NCBI RefSeq assembly: GCF_036248255.1
Contig: NZ_CP109178.1
Location: 6,262,001-6,326,000, forward strand
From: Streptomyces sp. NBC_01717
GTDB taxonomy: Bacteria; Actinomycetota; Actinomycetes; Streptomycetales; Streptomycetaceae
Length of the DNA stretch: 64,000 nucleotides
Reading direction: 5' to 3'
Every line of letters starts with the position of its first letter. The stretch's first letter is position 1. Positions 12,373 through 23,849 of this stretch are shown here, in pieces. Under the pieces are notes generated by a model. The model was not told the origin of the DNA. It saw only the letters and a list, made by a program, of their open reading frames with translations, and did no database searches. Made by a program: the position numbers and the translations under genes.

Positions 12373-12402
12373 GGGCTGACAGATTTCAATATCTGTCAGC
12401 CC
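12373..12402. promoter_or_regulatory. Perfect 12-bp inverted repeat, candidate TetR operator
   Basis: GGGCTGACAGAT and ATCTGTCAGCCC flank a 6-bp AT-rich spacer (TTCAAT). Both arms match completely. It lies 52-81 bp before the aldo/keto reductase start, where a repressor would block the promoter. Confidence 0.7.
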
Positions 12403-12601
12403 ATTGTTGTGATGCTTCACCCGGACGGGCCGAAAACCGGGTGCTGGGCCCGGCGCGGCCGGGGTACCGTTCCCGTATGTATTCGTTCTTCCAGATCTAC
12501 GAGTGAGAGCGCGGCGGGCCCGGAATCTCTCCGCCCGCCGCCCATCGGATCGATCCCAGGTCGCTCACGACCTCACGACTCACCACGAATGGGAGAACCC
12601 C

Positions 12602-12820
12602 GTGGCCAAGAGCCGCAACAACCTCCTCGGCGTCGGCGGACAGCGCAAGAAGCTGTCCCGCGCCGAGCAGCAGGGCGCGGGCACCGCGCGCAACGCCGAC
12701 CGCAAGACGGCTGCCGACCAGAAGCAGGAGCTGCTGCGCAAGATGCGGGAGCGTGCGCAGTCCGCCGAGTCCGCACAGTCGGACGACTCCCCGGAGCAGG
12801 AGCAGCAAGCCCAGAGCTGA
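12602..12820 (+). CDS. Small lysine/glutamine-rich protein (DUF6243-like)
   Basis: A 72-residue basic protein starting MAKSRNNLLGVGGQRKKLSR and ending in a Gln/Ser-rich acidic tail. It is predicted to be largely helical or disordered. The GTG start has GGGAG about 8 bp before it. It resembles a short Streptomyces family I recall as DUF6243, with no known function. A strong bidirectional hairpin follows directly. Confidence 0.7.
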   Translation: MAKSRNNLLGVGGQRKKLSRAEQQGAGTARNADRKTAADQKQELLRKMRERAQSAESAQSDDSPEQEQQAQS

Positions 12821-12838
12821 CGCCTTCTCATCACCCGT

Positions 12839-12885
12839 ACGAGCGTGGGCCCGGATCACATCGAGTGATCCGGGCCCACGCTCGT
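12839..12885. terminator. Bidirectional terminator, 21-bp stem
   Basis: ACGAGCGTGGGCCCGGATCA pairs with TGATCCGGGCCCACGCTCGT around a short loop (ATCGA plus flanking C/G). It lies between two genes that converge on it, so it probably ends both. Confidence 0.85.
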
Positions 12886-12904
12886 TCCTGAACCGTCCCC
12901 GCAC

Positions 12905-14374
12905 TCACGCCACCGCGCGCGGCAGCCGCAGGCTCAGCAGCGTCGTCAGCGCCACCGCCGCCAGCTGCACGAGCAGCGCCACGATCAGTGCGTCCCGCAT
13001 GCCCGAACCGGGGACCAGGGCGAGGAACAGCGTCCCGAGGGTGGCCACCCCCAGGGCCAGCGCGGCCTGCTGTGTCGTCGTCATCACTCCGCCGCCCACC
13101 CCGGCCCGCTCGGCCGGCACGTCGGAGAGCACGATGCGGAACAGGACCGGCAGTTGCAGCCCCTGGCCGAGGCCGGCGATCGCGACGCCCGGCAGCAGGG
13201 CCGGGAGCCCCAGGTCGGGCCAGCCGAGCCACACGGTGAGCGCGAGCACCGTGACGCCCGCGCCCTGGATCAGCCCGCCCGCCGTCACGACTCGGCTGCC
13301 GAACCGCCGGACCAGCCGCGGACCTGCCAGCGAGGCCGCGAAGAAGGCCACCGCCATCGGCGCCAATGCCAGCCCGGCGGCCGCCGGACCCATCTTCAGG
13401 CCCTGCTGCAGCGCCACCGCGATGACGAACATGAAGCCGCCGAAGCCGAGCGAGAACGGCAGCACCAGCGCCAGACCGCGCCGCAGCGAGTCCAGCCGCA
13501 GCAGGCTAGGCGGGATCAGCGGGATCTGTCCGCGCCGGTCGGCGCGCTGTTCGACCCGGTAGAAGGCGGCCGCGGCGATCGGGAACAGCGCGAGGGAGAT
13601 CCAGGTCCACACCGGCCAGCCCGCGGCCCGTCCCTCCGTCAGCGGCGCCAGCAGCGTCACCAGCGAAACGGCCAGCAGCAGCGTCCCCGGTACGTCGATG
13701 GGCGCGGGCCGGTCCGAGCGGGTCTCCGGCACCGCACGCGCGGCCAGGACCAGCCCCACCGCCGCCACCGGCACGTTCACCAGGAAGACCGACCGCCAGC
13801 CCGCGCTCTCGCCGAACACCGACGACAGCGGAGCGGCGGCGACCAGTACGCCGCCGAGGATCTGGCCGGCGACCATCGACAACCCGGCCGTCGCCCCGTA
13901 GAGGCTCATCGCACGCGCCCGCCGGTGTCCGGAGGTGGCGGCCTGGATGGTGGCGAGCACCTGAGGCAGCATCAGCGCCGCCGAGGCGCCCTGCGCCACC
14001 CGTGCCCCGACGAGCGTCCAGGCATCCGGGGCGAGCCCGCAGGCCAGTGAGGTGAGCGCGAAGGCCGCCATGCCGGTGAGGAAGAGCCGGCGCCGCCCGG
14101 CCATGTCGCCGAGCCGGCCGCCGAGGACGAGCAGGACGGCGTACGCGAGTCCGTAGCCCGCCACGACCAGTTCGAGCAGTGCGGGGCCCGCGGCCAGATC
14201 CTTGTCGATCGTCGGCAGGGCGACATTGACGATGAAGAAGTCGATGAGCGGCAGGGCCGCACCGATCAGCACGGTGAACAGTCCGAGCGTGCCGAGTACC
14301 GGGATGGGATGGTCGTGCCGCACCACACCGGTGGTGAGGGCGGCTGTCTGCGTCCGTACGGTGGATTCACTCAC
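12905..14374 (-). CDS. MFS drug transporter, 14-helix (DHA2) type
   Basis: A proton-driven multidrug efflux-type membrane protein of 489 residues with about 14 hydrophobic segments. The motif A region LGGRLGDMAGRRR follows helix 2, and the motif C region is at GLSMVAGQILGGVL. The GTG start at 14374 gives VSESTVRTQTAALTTG before the first helix; an upstream in-frame extension would run through the regulatory region. It is divergent from the MmyB-like regulator at 14475 with about 100 bp between, suggesting local control. Substrate unknown. Confidence 0.85.
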   Translation of the reverse strand: MSESTVRTQTAALTTGVVRHDHPIPVLGTLGLFTVLIGAALPLIDFFIVNVALPTIDKDLAAGPALLELVVAGYGLAYAVLLVLGGRLGDMAGRRRLFLTGMAAFALTSLACGLAPDAWTLVGARVAQGASAALMLPQVLATIQAATSGHRRARAMSLYGATAGLSMVAGQILGGVLVAAAPLSSVFGESAGWRSVFLVNVPVAAVGLVLAARAVPETRSDRPAPIDVPGTLLLAVSLVTLLAPLTEGRAAGWPVWTWISLALFPIAAAAFYRVEQRADRRGQIPLIPPSLLRLDSLRRGLALVLPFSLGFGGFMFVIAVALQQGLKMGPAAAGLALAPMAVAFFAASLAGPRLVRRFGSRVVTAGGLIQGAGVTVLALTVWLGWPDLGLPALLPGVAIAGLGQGLQLPVLFRIVLSDVPAERAGVGGGVMTTTQQAALALGVATLGTLFLALVPGSGMRDALIVALLVQLAAVALTTLLSLRLPRAVA

Positions 14375-14400
14375 GGTATGACGATCGCCGGAATCGCAGC

Positions 14401-14432
14401 CTGGTACCAGAGTGTCTTTATCCTGGTACAAG
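14401..14432. promoter_or_regulatory. Tandem CTGGTAC repeats between pump and regulator
   Basis: CTGGTACCAG (a 10-bp palindrome, 14401-14410) recurs as CTGGTACAAG at 14423-14432, 22 bp (two helical turns) later. The pair lies in the divergent promoter region of the MFS pump and the MmyB-like regulator, so it is a likely operator. Confidence 0.55.
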
Positions 14433-14474
14433 CGGCACCTGGCACAGGGCCGGGTCATTCGGCACGCTGGGAGC

Positions 14475-15383
14475 ATGACGACGATGGTGACCGATGTGCA
14501 GCAGATGCCCCACGGTCCCGGGCCGGCCCGTTCGGCCGAGCCGCCGGAGACCGAGGTCCGGCGGCATGAACTCGCGGGCTTCCTGCGCAGTCGGCGCGAG
14601 CGCATCACCCCCGAGCAGGTGGGTCTGCCGCGCGGCCGCCGCAGGCGTACCCCCGGGCTGCGCCGCGAGGAGGTCGCCCAGCTCTCCGCCGTCGGCGTCA
14701 CCTGGTACACCTGGCTCGAACAGGCACGGGACATCCAGGTCTCGCCGCAGGTCCTGGACGCCCTCGCCCGCGCCCTGCTGCTCGACCGGAGCGAGCGCAC
14801 GCATCTCTTCTCCCTGGCGGGCGCCGTCGACCCCGCTCCGGGTACGGAGTGCCCGAGCATCACCCCGGCGCTGCGCGAGATGCTGTGGCAGCTGGACCCG
14901 ATCCCGGCCTGTGTGCAGAACAGCCGGTACGACATCCTCGCCTACAACAGGACCTACGGGCGGCTGCTCTGCGACCTGGACGCCGTCGCCCCCGAGAACC
15001 GCAACTGCATGCTGCTGTCGTACACCGACGAGAACTGGCGCGCGTCCGTCGTCGACCTCCCCGAGACGAACCGGGTGATGGCCGCCAAGTTCCGCGCCTC
15101 GATGGCCGAGCATCTCGCCGAGCCCGCCTGGAAGGCCCTGCTCAAGCGGCTGGAGACGGCCTCACCGGAATTCCGGGAGATCTGGGCGCGCCACGAGGTG
15201 GTCGGCCCCGGCGGCCGGACCAAGCTCTTCCGCAACGCCCGGGTCGGACTGGTGCGCCTGGACCACACCGACCTCTGGCTCGGCCCGTCGACGGGTCCGC
15301 GCATGGTGACGTACGTCCCCGCCGACGAGGAGTCCCGGGAGCGGCTCGAGCGCCTTCACGCCTTGGCGCTCGCCGAAGCCTGA
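14475..15383 (+). CDS. MmyB-like helix-turn-helix (XRE) regulator
   Basis: A 302-residue regulator. The N-terminal XRE-type helix-turn-helix includes RRTPGLRREEVAQLSAVGVT and WYTWLEQARDIQVSPQVLDA. The C-terminal MmyB ligand-binding domain has the NRTYGRLLCD and GLVRLDHTDLWL region. MmyB-type regulators in streptomycetes often sit beside oxidoreductases or pumps and may sense fatty acids; the link here is to the divergent MFS gene. The ATG at 14475 has GGGAG close upstream. Its last 28 bp overlap the end of the convergent MFS gene at 15356. Confidence 0.9.
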   Translation: MTTMVTDVQQMPHGPGPARSAEPPETEVRRHELAGFLRSRRERITPEQVGLPRGRRRRTPGLRREEVAQLSAVGVTWYTWLEQARDIQVSPQVLDALARALLLDRSERTHLFSLAGAVDPAPGTECPSITPALREMLWQLDPIPACVQNSRYDILAYNRTYGRLLCDLDAVAPENRNCMLLSYTDENWRASVVDLPETNRVMAAKFRASMAEHLAEPAWKALLKRLETASPEFREIWARHEVVGPGGRTKLFRNARVGLVRLDHTDLWLGPSTGPRMVTYVPADEESRERLERLHALALAEA

Positions 15384-16846
15384 CCTCCGTACCCGGCCCC
15401 CGCCCCGGCTGGGGCCTCCAGCCGTGCGGCGGTGCGCCGCGCCGTCTCGCGGGCCCACCGCCCACTGGTCAGCGCCCCCACCACCAGAACGGCCAGACCG
15501 CAGCCGGTGATGATCCACCAGGCGGGCTTGCTCGCGTCCACGAAGGCGGTGGCATACCCGGCGCCGTGCGGGGAACCGCTGCCCGCCACCCCCGCCGCCA
15601 GCACCGCGCCGATCACGGCGACGCCCAGCGTCCCGCCGATCTGCCGGCTGGTCGAGGCGACCGCCGCCGCCACGCCCGCCTGAGAGCGCGGCATCCCGGA
15701 GACGGCGGTGTTGGTGATCGGCGCGTTCACCATGCCGAAGCCGAGACCGAACAGCACATAGCCGGTGAACAGCAGCACGTTCTGCGTCTCCGCGTCGAAC
15801 GCCGCGAACATCAGCCCGCACGCGGTCATGGCCGCACCCGCCACCAGCAGCGAGAGCCGCGGCCCCCGGCTGCCGACGAGCCGTCCCGACAGCGGGGCGC
15901 AGACAAAGGTGAGAGCGGCCATCGGCAGCATGTACAGACCGGCGTGCAGGGCGCTCAGACCGCGCACGTTCTGCAGATACAGCGTGTTGAGGAAGAGGAA
16001 GCCGCTCAGGGCGGCGAAGGCGCAGACCGCGATGGCGGTGGCGCCGCTGAACGGGGCGCTGCGGAAGAACCGGAGGTCGATGAGGGGCTCGGCGCGCCGG
16101 GGCTCGTACAGCAGGAGCCCGATCAGGGCGCACGCGGCGAGCGCCACGAAGCCCAGGATCCGCGGGGAGGCCCAGCCGGCCGAGGGCGCCTCGATGATCG
16201 CGTACGTCAGTGAACCGAGCAGCGCGATCACCAGCAGCTGCCCGACGGGGTCGGGGCGGCGTGGCTTCGGGGCGCGGGACTCGGGGACGTACCGCCAGGT
16301 GAGCAGCAGCGCGGCCAGACCGACCGGCAGATTGATCCAGAAGATCGACCGCCAGCCGACCGTGTCCACCAGCAGGCCGCCGACCACCGGTCCCGCCGCC
16401 ATGGAGATGCCGACGACACCGCCCCACACACCGATGGCCCGGGCGCGCTCGCGCGGGTCGGTGAAGGTGTTGGTGATGATCGACATCGCGACGGGGTTGA
16501 GCATCGAGCCGCCGACCGCCTGCACCATCCGGAAGGCGACCAGCGACTCCAGGTTCGGCGCGACGGAGCAGAGCACCGAGCCGAGGGTGAAGAGGACGAG
16601 CCCGATCTTGAAGACCTTCGCCCGTCCGATCCGGTCGGCGGTGGAGCCCGCCAGCATCAGCAGTGAGGCGAGGACGAGGGTGTAGGCATCGATCGTCCAC
16701 TGCATGCCGGCGACGGTCGCGTGCAGCTCCCGCTGCATGGAGGGCAGAGCGACATTGAGGACGGTGTTGTCGAGACTGACGATCAGCAGACTCATGCAGC
16801 AGATCGCCAGAACCAACTGCCGTCGGCGGTGGGTGAGCTCAGGCAT
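15356..16846 (-). CDS. MFS transporter, EmrB/QacA (DHA2) type
   Basis: A 496-residue membrane efflux pump with 14 predicted helices. Helix 1 carries DNTVLNVALPSMQRELHATV, typical of the EmrB/QacA group. Motif A is LMLAGSTADRIGRAKVFKIG. It probably exports small toxic or antibiotic molecules by proton antiport. It overlaps the end of the MmyB regulator gene tail to tail, so the two transcripts would be antisense at their 3' ends. Confidence 0.88.
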   Translation of the reverse strand: MPELTHRRRQLVLAICCMSLLIVSLDNTVLNVALPSMQRELHATVAGMQWTIDAYTLVLASLLMLAGSTADRIGRAKVFKIGLVLFTLGSVLCSVAPNLESLVAFRMVQAVGGSMLNPVAMSIITNTFTDPRERARAIGVWGGVVGISMAAGPVVGGLLVDTVGWRSIFWINLPVGLAALLLTWRYVPESRAPKPRRPDPVGQLLVIALLGSLTYAIIEAPSAGWASPRILGFVALAACALIGLLLYEPRRAEPLIDLRFFRSAPFSGATAIAVCAFAALSGFLFLNTLYLQNVRGLSALHAGLYMLPMAALTFVCAPLSGRLVGSRGPRLSLLVAGAAMTACGLMFAAFDAETQNVLLFTGYVLFGLGFGMVNAPITNTAVSGMPRSQAGVAAAVASTSRQIGGTLGVAVIGAVLAAGVAGSGSPHGAGYATAFVDASKPAWWIITGCGLAVLVVGALTSGRWARETARRTAARLEAPAGAGAGYGGQASASAKA

Positions 16847-17007
16847 ACATAGATAGTACGGTTAACTAACGACTGCTGCCGCAGGGAGACCCCGACCGGC
16901 GCCCCCGGTGCATCCGTCCGGCGTCATCGCGGGTACGGACTGCCCCGCCCGTCGTCCGTACCGCAGTGCCTGCCGAAGCTGCTTCCGCCGTACGCGACAA
17001 TGGAGCA

Positions 17008-18156
17008 ATGACCACGCTCGCCCCCTCGCCCCCGCTGCTCCGGATCGGCCCGCACACCGTGCAGCCACCGGTGGTGCTCGCACCCATGGCCGGCATCACC
17101 AACGCGCCGTTCCGCACCCTGTGCCGGGAGTTCTCCGGCGGCAAGGGGCTGTTCGTCAGCGAGATGATCACGACGCGGGCGCTGGTCGAGCGCAACGAGA
17201 AGACCATGCAGCTCATCCACTTCGACGCGAGCGAGACCCCGCGCTCGATCCAGCTGTATGGAGTGGACCCGGTCACGGTCGGCAAGGCCGTCCGCATGAT
17301 CGTCGACGAGAACCTCGCCGACCACATCGACCTGAACTTCGGCTGCCCGGTCCCCAAGGTGACCCGCAAGGGCGGTGGCTCGGCGCTCCCGTTCAAGCGG
17401 CCCCTGCTGCGCGCGATCCTGAACCAGGCGGTCTCCAATGCGGGCGACCTGCCGGTCACCATCAAGATGCGCAAGGGCATCAACGACGACCACCTCACCT
17501 ACCTAGACGCGGGCCGGATAGCGGTGGAGGAGGGCGTCACGGCCGTCGCGCTGCACGGCAGGACCGCCGCCCAGCACTACGGCGGCACCGCCGACTGGGA
17601 CGCGATCGCCCGCCTCAAGGAGCACGTCCCGGAGATCCCCGTCCTCGGGAACGGCGACATCTGGTGCGCGGACGACGCCCGTCGGATGATGCGCGAGACC
17701 GGCTGCGACGGCGTGGTCGTGGGCCGCGGCTGTCTGGGGCGCCCGTGGCTCTTCGGCGACCTGGTGAGCGCCTTCGAGGGTACGCAGACGCGGCAGGCGC
17801 CGACGCTGCGGGAGGTCGCCACCGTCATGCTGCGGCACGCGACGCTGCTGGGGGAGTGGATCGGCGACGAGACCCGTGGCGTGATCGACTTCCGTAAGCA
17901 CGTGGCCTGGTACCTCAAGGGCTTCTCGGTCGGCTCCGAGATGCGCAAGAAGCTCGCGGTCACCTCGTCGCTGGACGAGCTGGGCGCGCAGCTGCACGAG
18001 CTCGACCTGGACCAGGCGTGGCCGGACGGGGCCGACGGGCCGCGCGGGCGCACCTCGGGCAACAACCGCGTGGTGCTGCCGGACGGCTGGCTGAAGGACC
18101 CCTACGACTGCTCGGGCGTGAGCGCGGACGCGGAGCTCGACACGTCGGGCGGCTGA
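17008..18156 (+). CDS. dusB: tRNA dihydrouridine synthase DusB
   Basis: FMN-dependent enzyme that reduces specific uridines in tRNA D-loops to dihydrouridine. The 382-residue product has the FMN barrel start APMAGITNAPFRTLCREF. The conserved catalytic-Cys segment LNFGCPVPKVTRKGGGSAL is at about residues 110-128. GNGDIW and VVGRGCLGRPWLFGDL in the FMN phosphate site are also present. The C-terminal RNA-binding helical domain follows. ATG at 17008. A strong terminator hairpin lies 21 bp after the stop. Confidence 0.93.
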   Translation: MTTLAPSPPLLRIGPHTVQPPVVLAPMAGITNAPFRTLCREFSGGKGLFVSEMITTRALVERNEKTMQLIHFDASETPRSIQLYGVDPVTVGKAVRMIVDENLADHIDLNFGCPVPKVTRKGGGSALPFKRPLLRAILNQAVSNAGDLPVTIKMRKGINDDHLTYLDAGRIAVEEGVTAVALHGRTAAQHYGGTADWDAIARLKEHVPEIPVLGNGDIWCADDARRMMRETGCDGVVVGRGCLGRPWLFGDLVSAFEGTQTRQAPTLREVATVMLRHATLLGEWIGDETRGVIDFRKHVAWYLKGFSVGSEMRKKLAVTSSLDELGAQLHELDLDQAWPDGADGPRGRTSGNNRVVLPDGWLKDPYDCSGVSADAELDTSGG

Positions 18157-18177
18157 GGCGACGGCTCCGGTTCGGAC

Positions 18178-18217
18178 GGGGCCCCGCGGGGGTGTCACTC
18201 CACCCCCGCGGGGCCCT
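18178..18217. terminator. Terminator after dusB
   Basis: GGGGCCCCGCGGGGGTG pairs with CACCCCCGCGGGGCCC around a short loop and is followed by TTTC. Confidence 0.85.
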
Positions 18218-18780
18218 TTCGCATCTCCGGTTTTCAGGCACCGGGTGCCCTCGCCTCGCCCCTGCTCATCTGAGCGCAGATCGAGTGCGGGTTGTAGGCG
18301 AACCGAGCGGTGCGGGGTGCCGTGTCAGGCGATCGAGGCGCCCTGATCCCAATTTGCTCGCCCTGCGCGGTCGCTCCGTGACCATATGTAGCTCTCGGGG
18401 TGTCCGGATGATGACATCTGAGCGCCCGGTGCGGCGTGATTCTCGCCACCCCTGAGGCACTCATTGCTCAGATGAGCGAGATTTTGGGTACTGCATTTCT
18501 CAAATGATGGCACTCGGTGCCACTTGACTTTACTTTGATCGATCGACGCATCCACTACACAGCGTGCCGAATATCCATCTTCTTCGGCGCCCTGAGTAAT
18601 TATGAGTTCAAGAGTCGAATGACTGTGTCCGGGAGGCGGAACCGTACGCAACTTTCGATCTGCTGGCGGACGAGTGGTTAAGGCCGCATGACGCGCAAGT
18701 GGACGTACCCAGGCACCTTCGATCTGGGTATGTTCCTGGCCGTCAGGGCAGCCACCCGCGTCCTCGAGGAGTCGAGACCC
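18218..18780. other. Long upstream region of ppdK with repeated GCTCA-n2-TGAGC motifs
   Basis: No convincing gene is seen in these 563 bp. The stretch 18450-18650 is markedly richer in A/T than its surroundings, as expected for promoter DNA. GCTCATCTGAGC (18264-18275) and GCTCAGATGAGC (18466-18477) are the same inverted-repeat motif in opposite centre orientation. CATCTGAGCGC occurs at 18268 and again near 18416. A TTGACT hexamer occurs near 18525, but I could not assign a matching -10. Confidence 0.5.
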
Positions 18781-21519
<2,739 letters not shown>

Positions 21520-21600
21520 CCTGAACCCACCCCGGACTCCAGGGCTGTCGCCGGCTCACCCGGACCCTCACCGACTCGACGACAACCCCGGACGACCCGG

Positions 21601-21637
21601 AAGCGGCGGCACCCTGTGCGGGGGGTGCCGCCGCTTC
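21601..21637. terminator. Terminator after ppdK
   Basis: AGCGGCGGCACCC pairs with GGGTGCCGCCGCT, a 13-bp stem with a G-rich loop, about 80 bp after the ppdK stop. Confidence 0.8.
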
Positions 21638-22126
21638 GCCATGTCCGGCAGCCGCCACGGCGGGTGCCGGGTTCGGTAGGGCGGATGGTGTGCGGAAACG
21701 GTCGGTCGTGAGTGGCCGTGGGTGAATGGGTCACCCGGCCTCGCACAAAGAAAAAGGCGCGTAAGCGCTTTCGGTGTTCACCGTTCGCTCATCGGCCCAT
21801 TGCATCGTTCAATACGCAAAGATATAGGCGCTGAACGGACCGGGGTGCGGCCCCTGGATCCCCATCCATGGGCCGCACCCGGCTTACCCCCGTCGGACAC
21901 GGAGCCGCACCGTCCGCCGACCGCCGCCGAACGAGCAAAACCCCCCACGGCCTTCACTCGCTCTTCCGGTCGGCTCAGGTTTCGTGCCCGACGTCGTACA
22001 GCTTTTCCGGTGACGGTGGGGTTCGGCGAGACGTTTCACCTCTGGCCGAAACCCCGTGGTGACGTCCTGTGACGGTGCGCATACCCTTGGGCGGGGGAAA
22101 TTGCGGATGCAACAGATGGGGGTTCG
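21638..22126. other. Intergenic region with a second hairpin
   Basis: No gene is supported in these 489 bp. GGGTGCGGCCC (21843-21853) pairs with GGGCCGCACCC (21870-21880), a perfect 11-bp stem with a 16-base loop, possibly a terminator or an RNA leader element. The run AAAGAAAAAGGCGCG near 21746 is unusually A-rich for this genome. Confidence 0.45.
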
Positions 22127-23236
22127 GTGCTGCGTATCCATGTGTCCGGGATGGACCTTTCCAAGGTGCGGATGGCCACACGGCCGGACGCATTGTGGGA
22201 AACCATTCTGAGTTTTCACCGGCTGAGGGACCGGCGCGCTTCCACGGTGTTCGGGAAATGGCGTACGGAAACCCGGCCCCGGTTGAACGGTGAGACACGC
22301 CTGCTGGCAGCCCTCGTGCCACCCCGCGGCTATTTCCCGGACTTTCTGACGCCCTCCCGGGACGGCAGTGAGCCGCACGGCTTCGATGCCGGAATGGAGG
22401 CGCTGCGCGACACCCCTGCCGAGCGGCTCCACGCCGAACTGGGCCTGCTGCGCGCCGACCGCCGTGAGCCCGGACGGCCGTTGTCGCTGGGCGGGCGACA
22501 CGGCGGCGGGCACGGCTCCGGGCGCGGGGCGCGGTCCGGTGGCGTACGGCCCGCGGGCGGACGGCCGGGGGACGGCCGGCCGGTGCCGCCCGTCCGGCTG
22601 GACGCGCTCTCCGAAGGGCGGACCCAACCTCTCGGGCGGCTCATCACCACCCTGCGCGGCTACCACCGCGCCGCCGTCGAGCCGTACTGGCCGCACATCC
22701 AGGCCAGCATCGAGGCCGACCGGGCCGTCCGTGGCCGCGCCCTCCTCGACGGTGGCGCCGACGAACTCCTCGCCTCCCTCCCGTCCATGATCCGCTGGCG
22801 GGCCCCGGTGCTGGAGGCGGACTATCCCGTCGACCGCGAACTGCACCTGGACGGGCGGGGGTTACTGCTCCAGCCATCGTTCTTCTGCCGGTCCACCCCG
22901 GTCGTCTACCGCAACTCCAAGCTCACACCCGTCCTCGTGTACCCGGTCACCCACTCCGCCGCCCCGGTCTTCGCCGAGCCGGGCCCGGGCCCCTGGCTCG
23001 GCAGGCTCCTGGGCAACACCCGGTCGACGGTCCTCCAGGCCATCGGCACGGGCTGCACGACCAGCGAGCTCGCCCGCCGGGCCGGGGTGTCCCTCGCCTC
23101 GGCCAGTCAGCATGCGTGCGTGCTGCGCGAGGCGGGGCTCGTACGCACCCTGCGGCACGGCAGCTCGGTCCTGCACACGCTCACCCCGCTGGGCGGCTCG
23201 CTCCTCAGGGGAGGCGCACCGCTCGCGCTCTCATGA
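22127..23236 (+). CDS. Winged-helix (ArsR-type) regulator with a TTA codon
   Basis: A 369-residue protein. The N-terminal two thirds (VLRIHVSGMDLSKVRMATRP...) is a domain common to a Streptomyces family of ArsR-like regulators. The C-terminal winged helix reads STVLQAIGTGCTTSELARRA and GVSLASASQHACVLREAGLV. A Gly/Arg-rich low-complexity linker (GGRHGGGHGSGRGARSGG) sits at about 123-140. Codon 246 (22862-22864) is TTA, the rare Leu codon read by the bldA tRNA, so expression may be limited to later growth. The GTG start has GGGGG upstream. Targets are unknown. Confidence 0.75.
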   Translation: MLRIHVSGMDLSKVRMATRPDALWETILSFHRLRDRRASTVFGKWRTETRPRLNGETRLLAALVPPRGYFPDFLTPSRDGSEPHGFDAGMEALRDTPAERLHAELGLLRADRREPGRPLSLGGRHGGGHGSGRGARSGGVRPAGGRPGDGRPVPPVRLDALSEGRTQPLGRLITTLRGYHRAAVEPYWPHIQASIEADRAVRGRALLDGGADELLASLPSMIRWRAPVLEADYPVDRELHLDGRGLLLQPSFFCRSTPVVYRNSKLTPVLVYPVTHSAAPVFAEPGPGPWLGRLLGNTRSTVLQAIGTGCTTSELARRAGVSLASASQHACVLREAGLVRTLRHGSSVLHTLTPLGGSLLRGGAPLALS

Positions 23237-23398
23237 CGGGTGGAGGCGGGCGGCTCGGCGGGTGGGGACACTCCGCCCAACGGGTGGGGCGGAGTGCTCC
23301 GGATGATTTCCTCGCCCGTCGCGATGAGTTCCGCGCCGACCCGCCGTCTACCCTTCGACCGCGCTCACATGGAGCGCCGCCGAGGAGGAGAGACGGAC

Positions 23399-23809
23399 AT
23401 GACCCAGATGATCTTCGTGAACCTGCCGGTCAAGGACCTGGAGAGGACCAAGGGCTTCTTCGGAAAGCTCGGCTTCTCGTTCAACCCGCAGTTCTCCGAC
23501 GAGACCACCGCCTGCCTGGTCATCAGCGACACCATCTTCGCCATGCTCATCACCGAGCCGCGCTTCAAGGAGTTCACCAAGAAGGAGATCGCCGATGCCT
23601 CGAAGACCACCGAGGCGATCATCGCGCTCAGTGCCGAGAGCCGCGAGGAGGTCGACGAGCTGGCCGATACGGCGCTCGCCTCCGGGGGCTCGCCCGCCAA
23701 CGAGCCCATGGACCACGGGTTCATGTACGGCCGGTCGTTCCAGGACCCCGACCACCACATCTGGGAGGTCGTGTGGATGGACCCGGCCGCAGTCCAGAGC
23801 CAGGACTGA
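23399..23809 (+). CDS. VOC family protein (glyoxalase-like)
   Basis: A 136-residue single-unit vicinal oxygen chelate fold protein beginning MTQMIFVNLPVKDLERTKGF. The C-terminal part, GRSFQDPDHHIWEVVWMDPA, carries the metal-ligand-like His and Glu pattern. Members include glyoxalases, dioxygenases and antibiotic-binding proteins. This subfamily (PhnB/lactoylglutathione-lyase-like) is mostly uncharacterised. A GAGGAGGAG ribosome site precedes the ATG at 23399. Confidence 0.85.
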   Translation: MTQMIFVNLPVKDLERTKGFFGKLGFSFNPQFSDETTACLVISDTIFAMLITEPRFKEFTKKEIADASKTTEAIIALSAESREEVDELADTALASGGSPANEPMDHGFMYGRSFQDPDHHIWEVVWMDPAAVQSQD

Positions 23810-23849
23810 GCCGTCCGGGGCCGAGCCGCGGCGCTCGCCCCGGGACCGC

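Noticed and set aside
16858..16874. TAGT...ACTA repeat with GTTAAC between an MFS gene and dusB
   Set aside because: The arms are only 4 bp long and could be chance in an A/T-richer promoter stretch.
18234..18464. 76-codon minus-strand frame in the ppdK upstream region
   Set aside because: No ribosome site, no domain and atypical third-position G/C use. The region looks regulatory.
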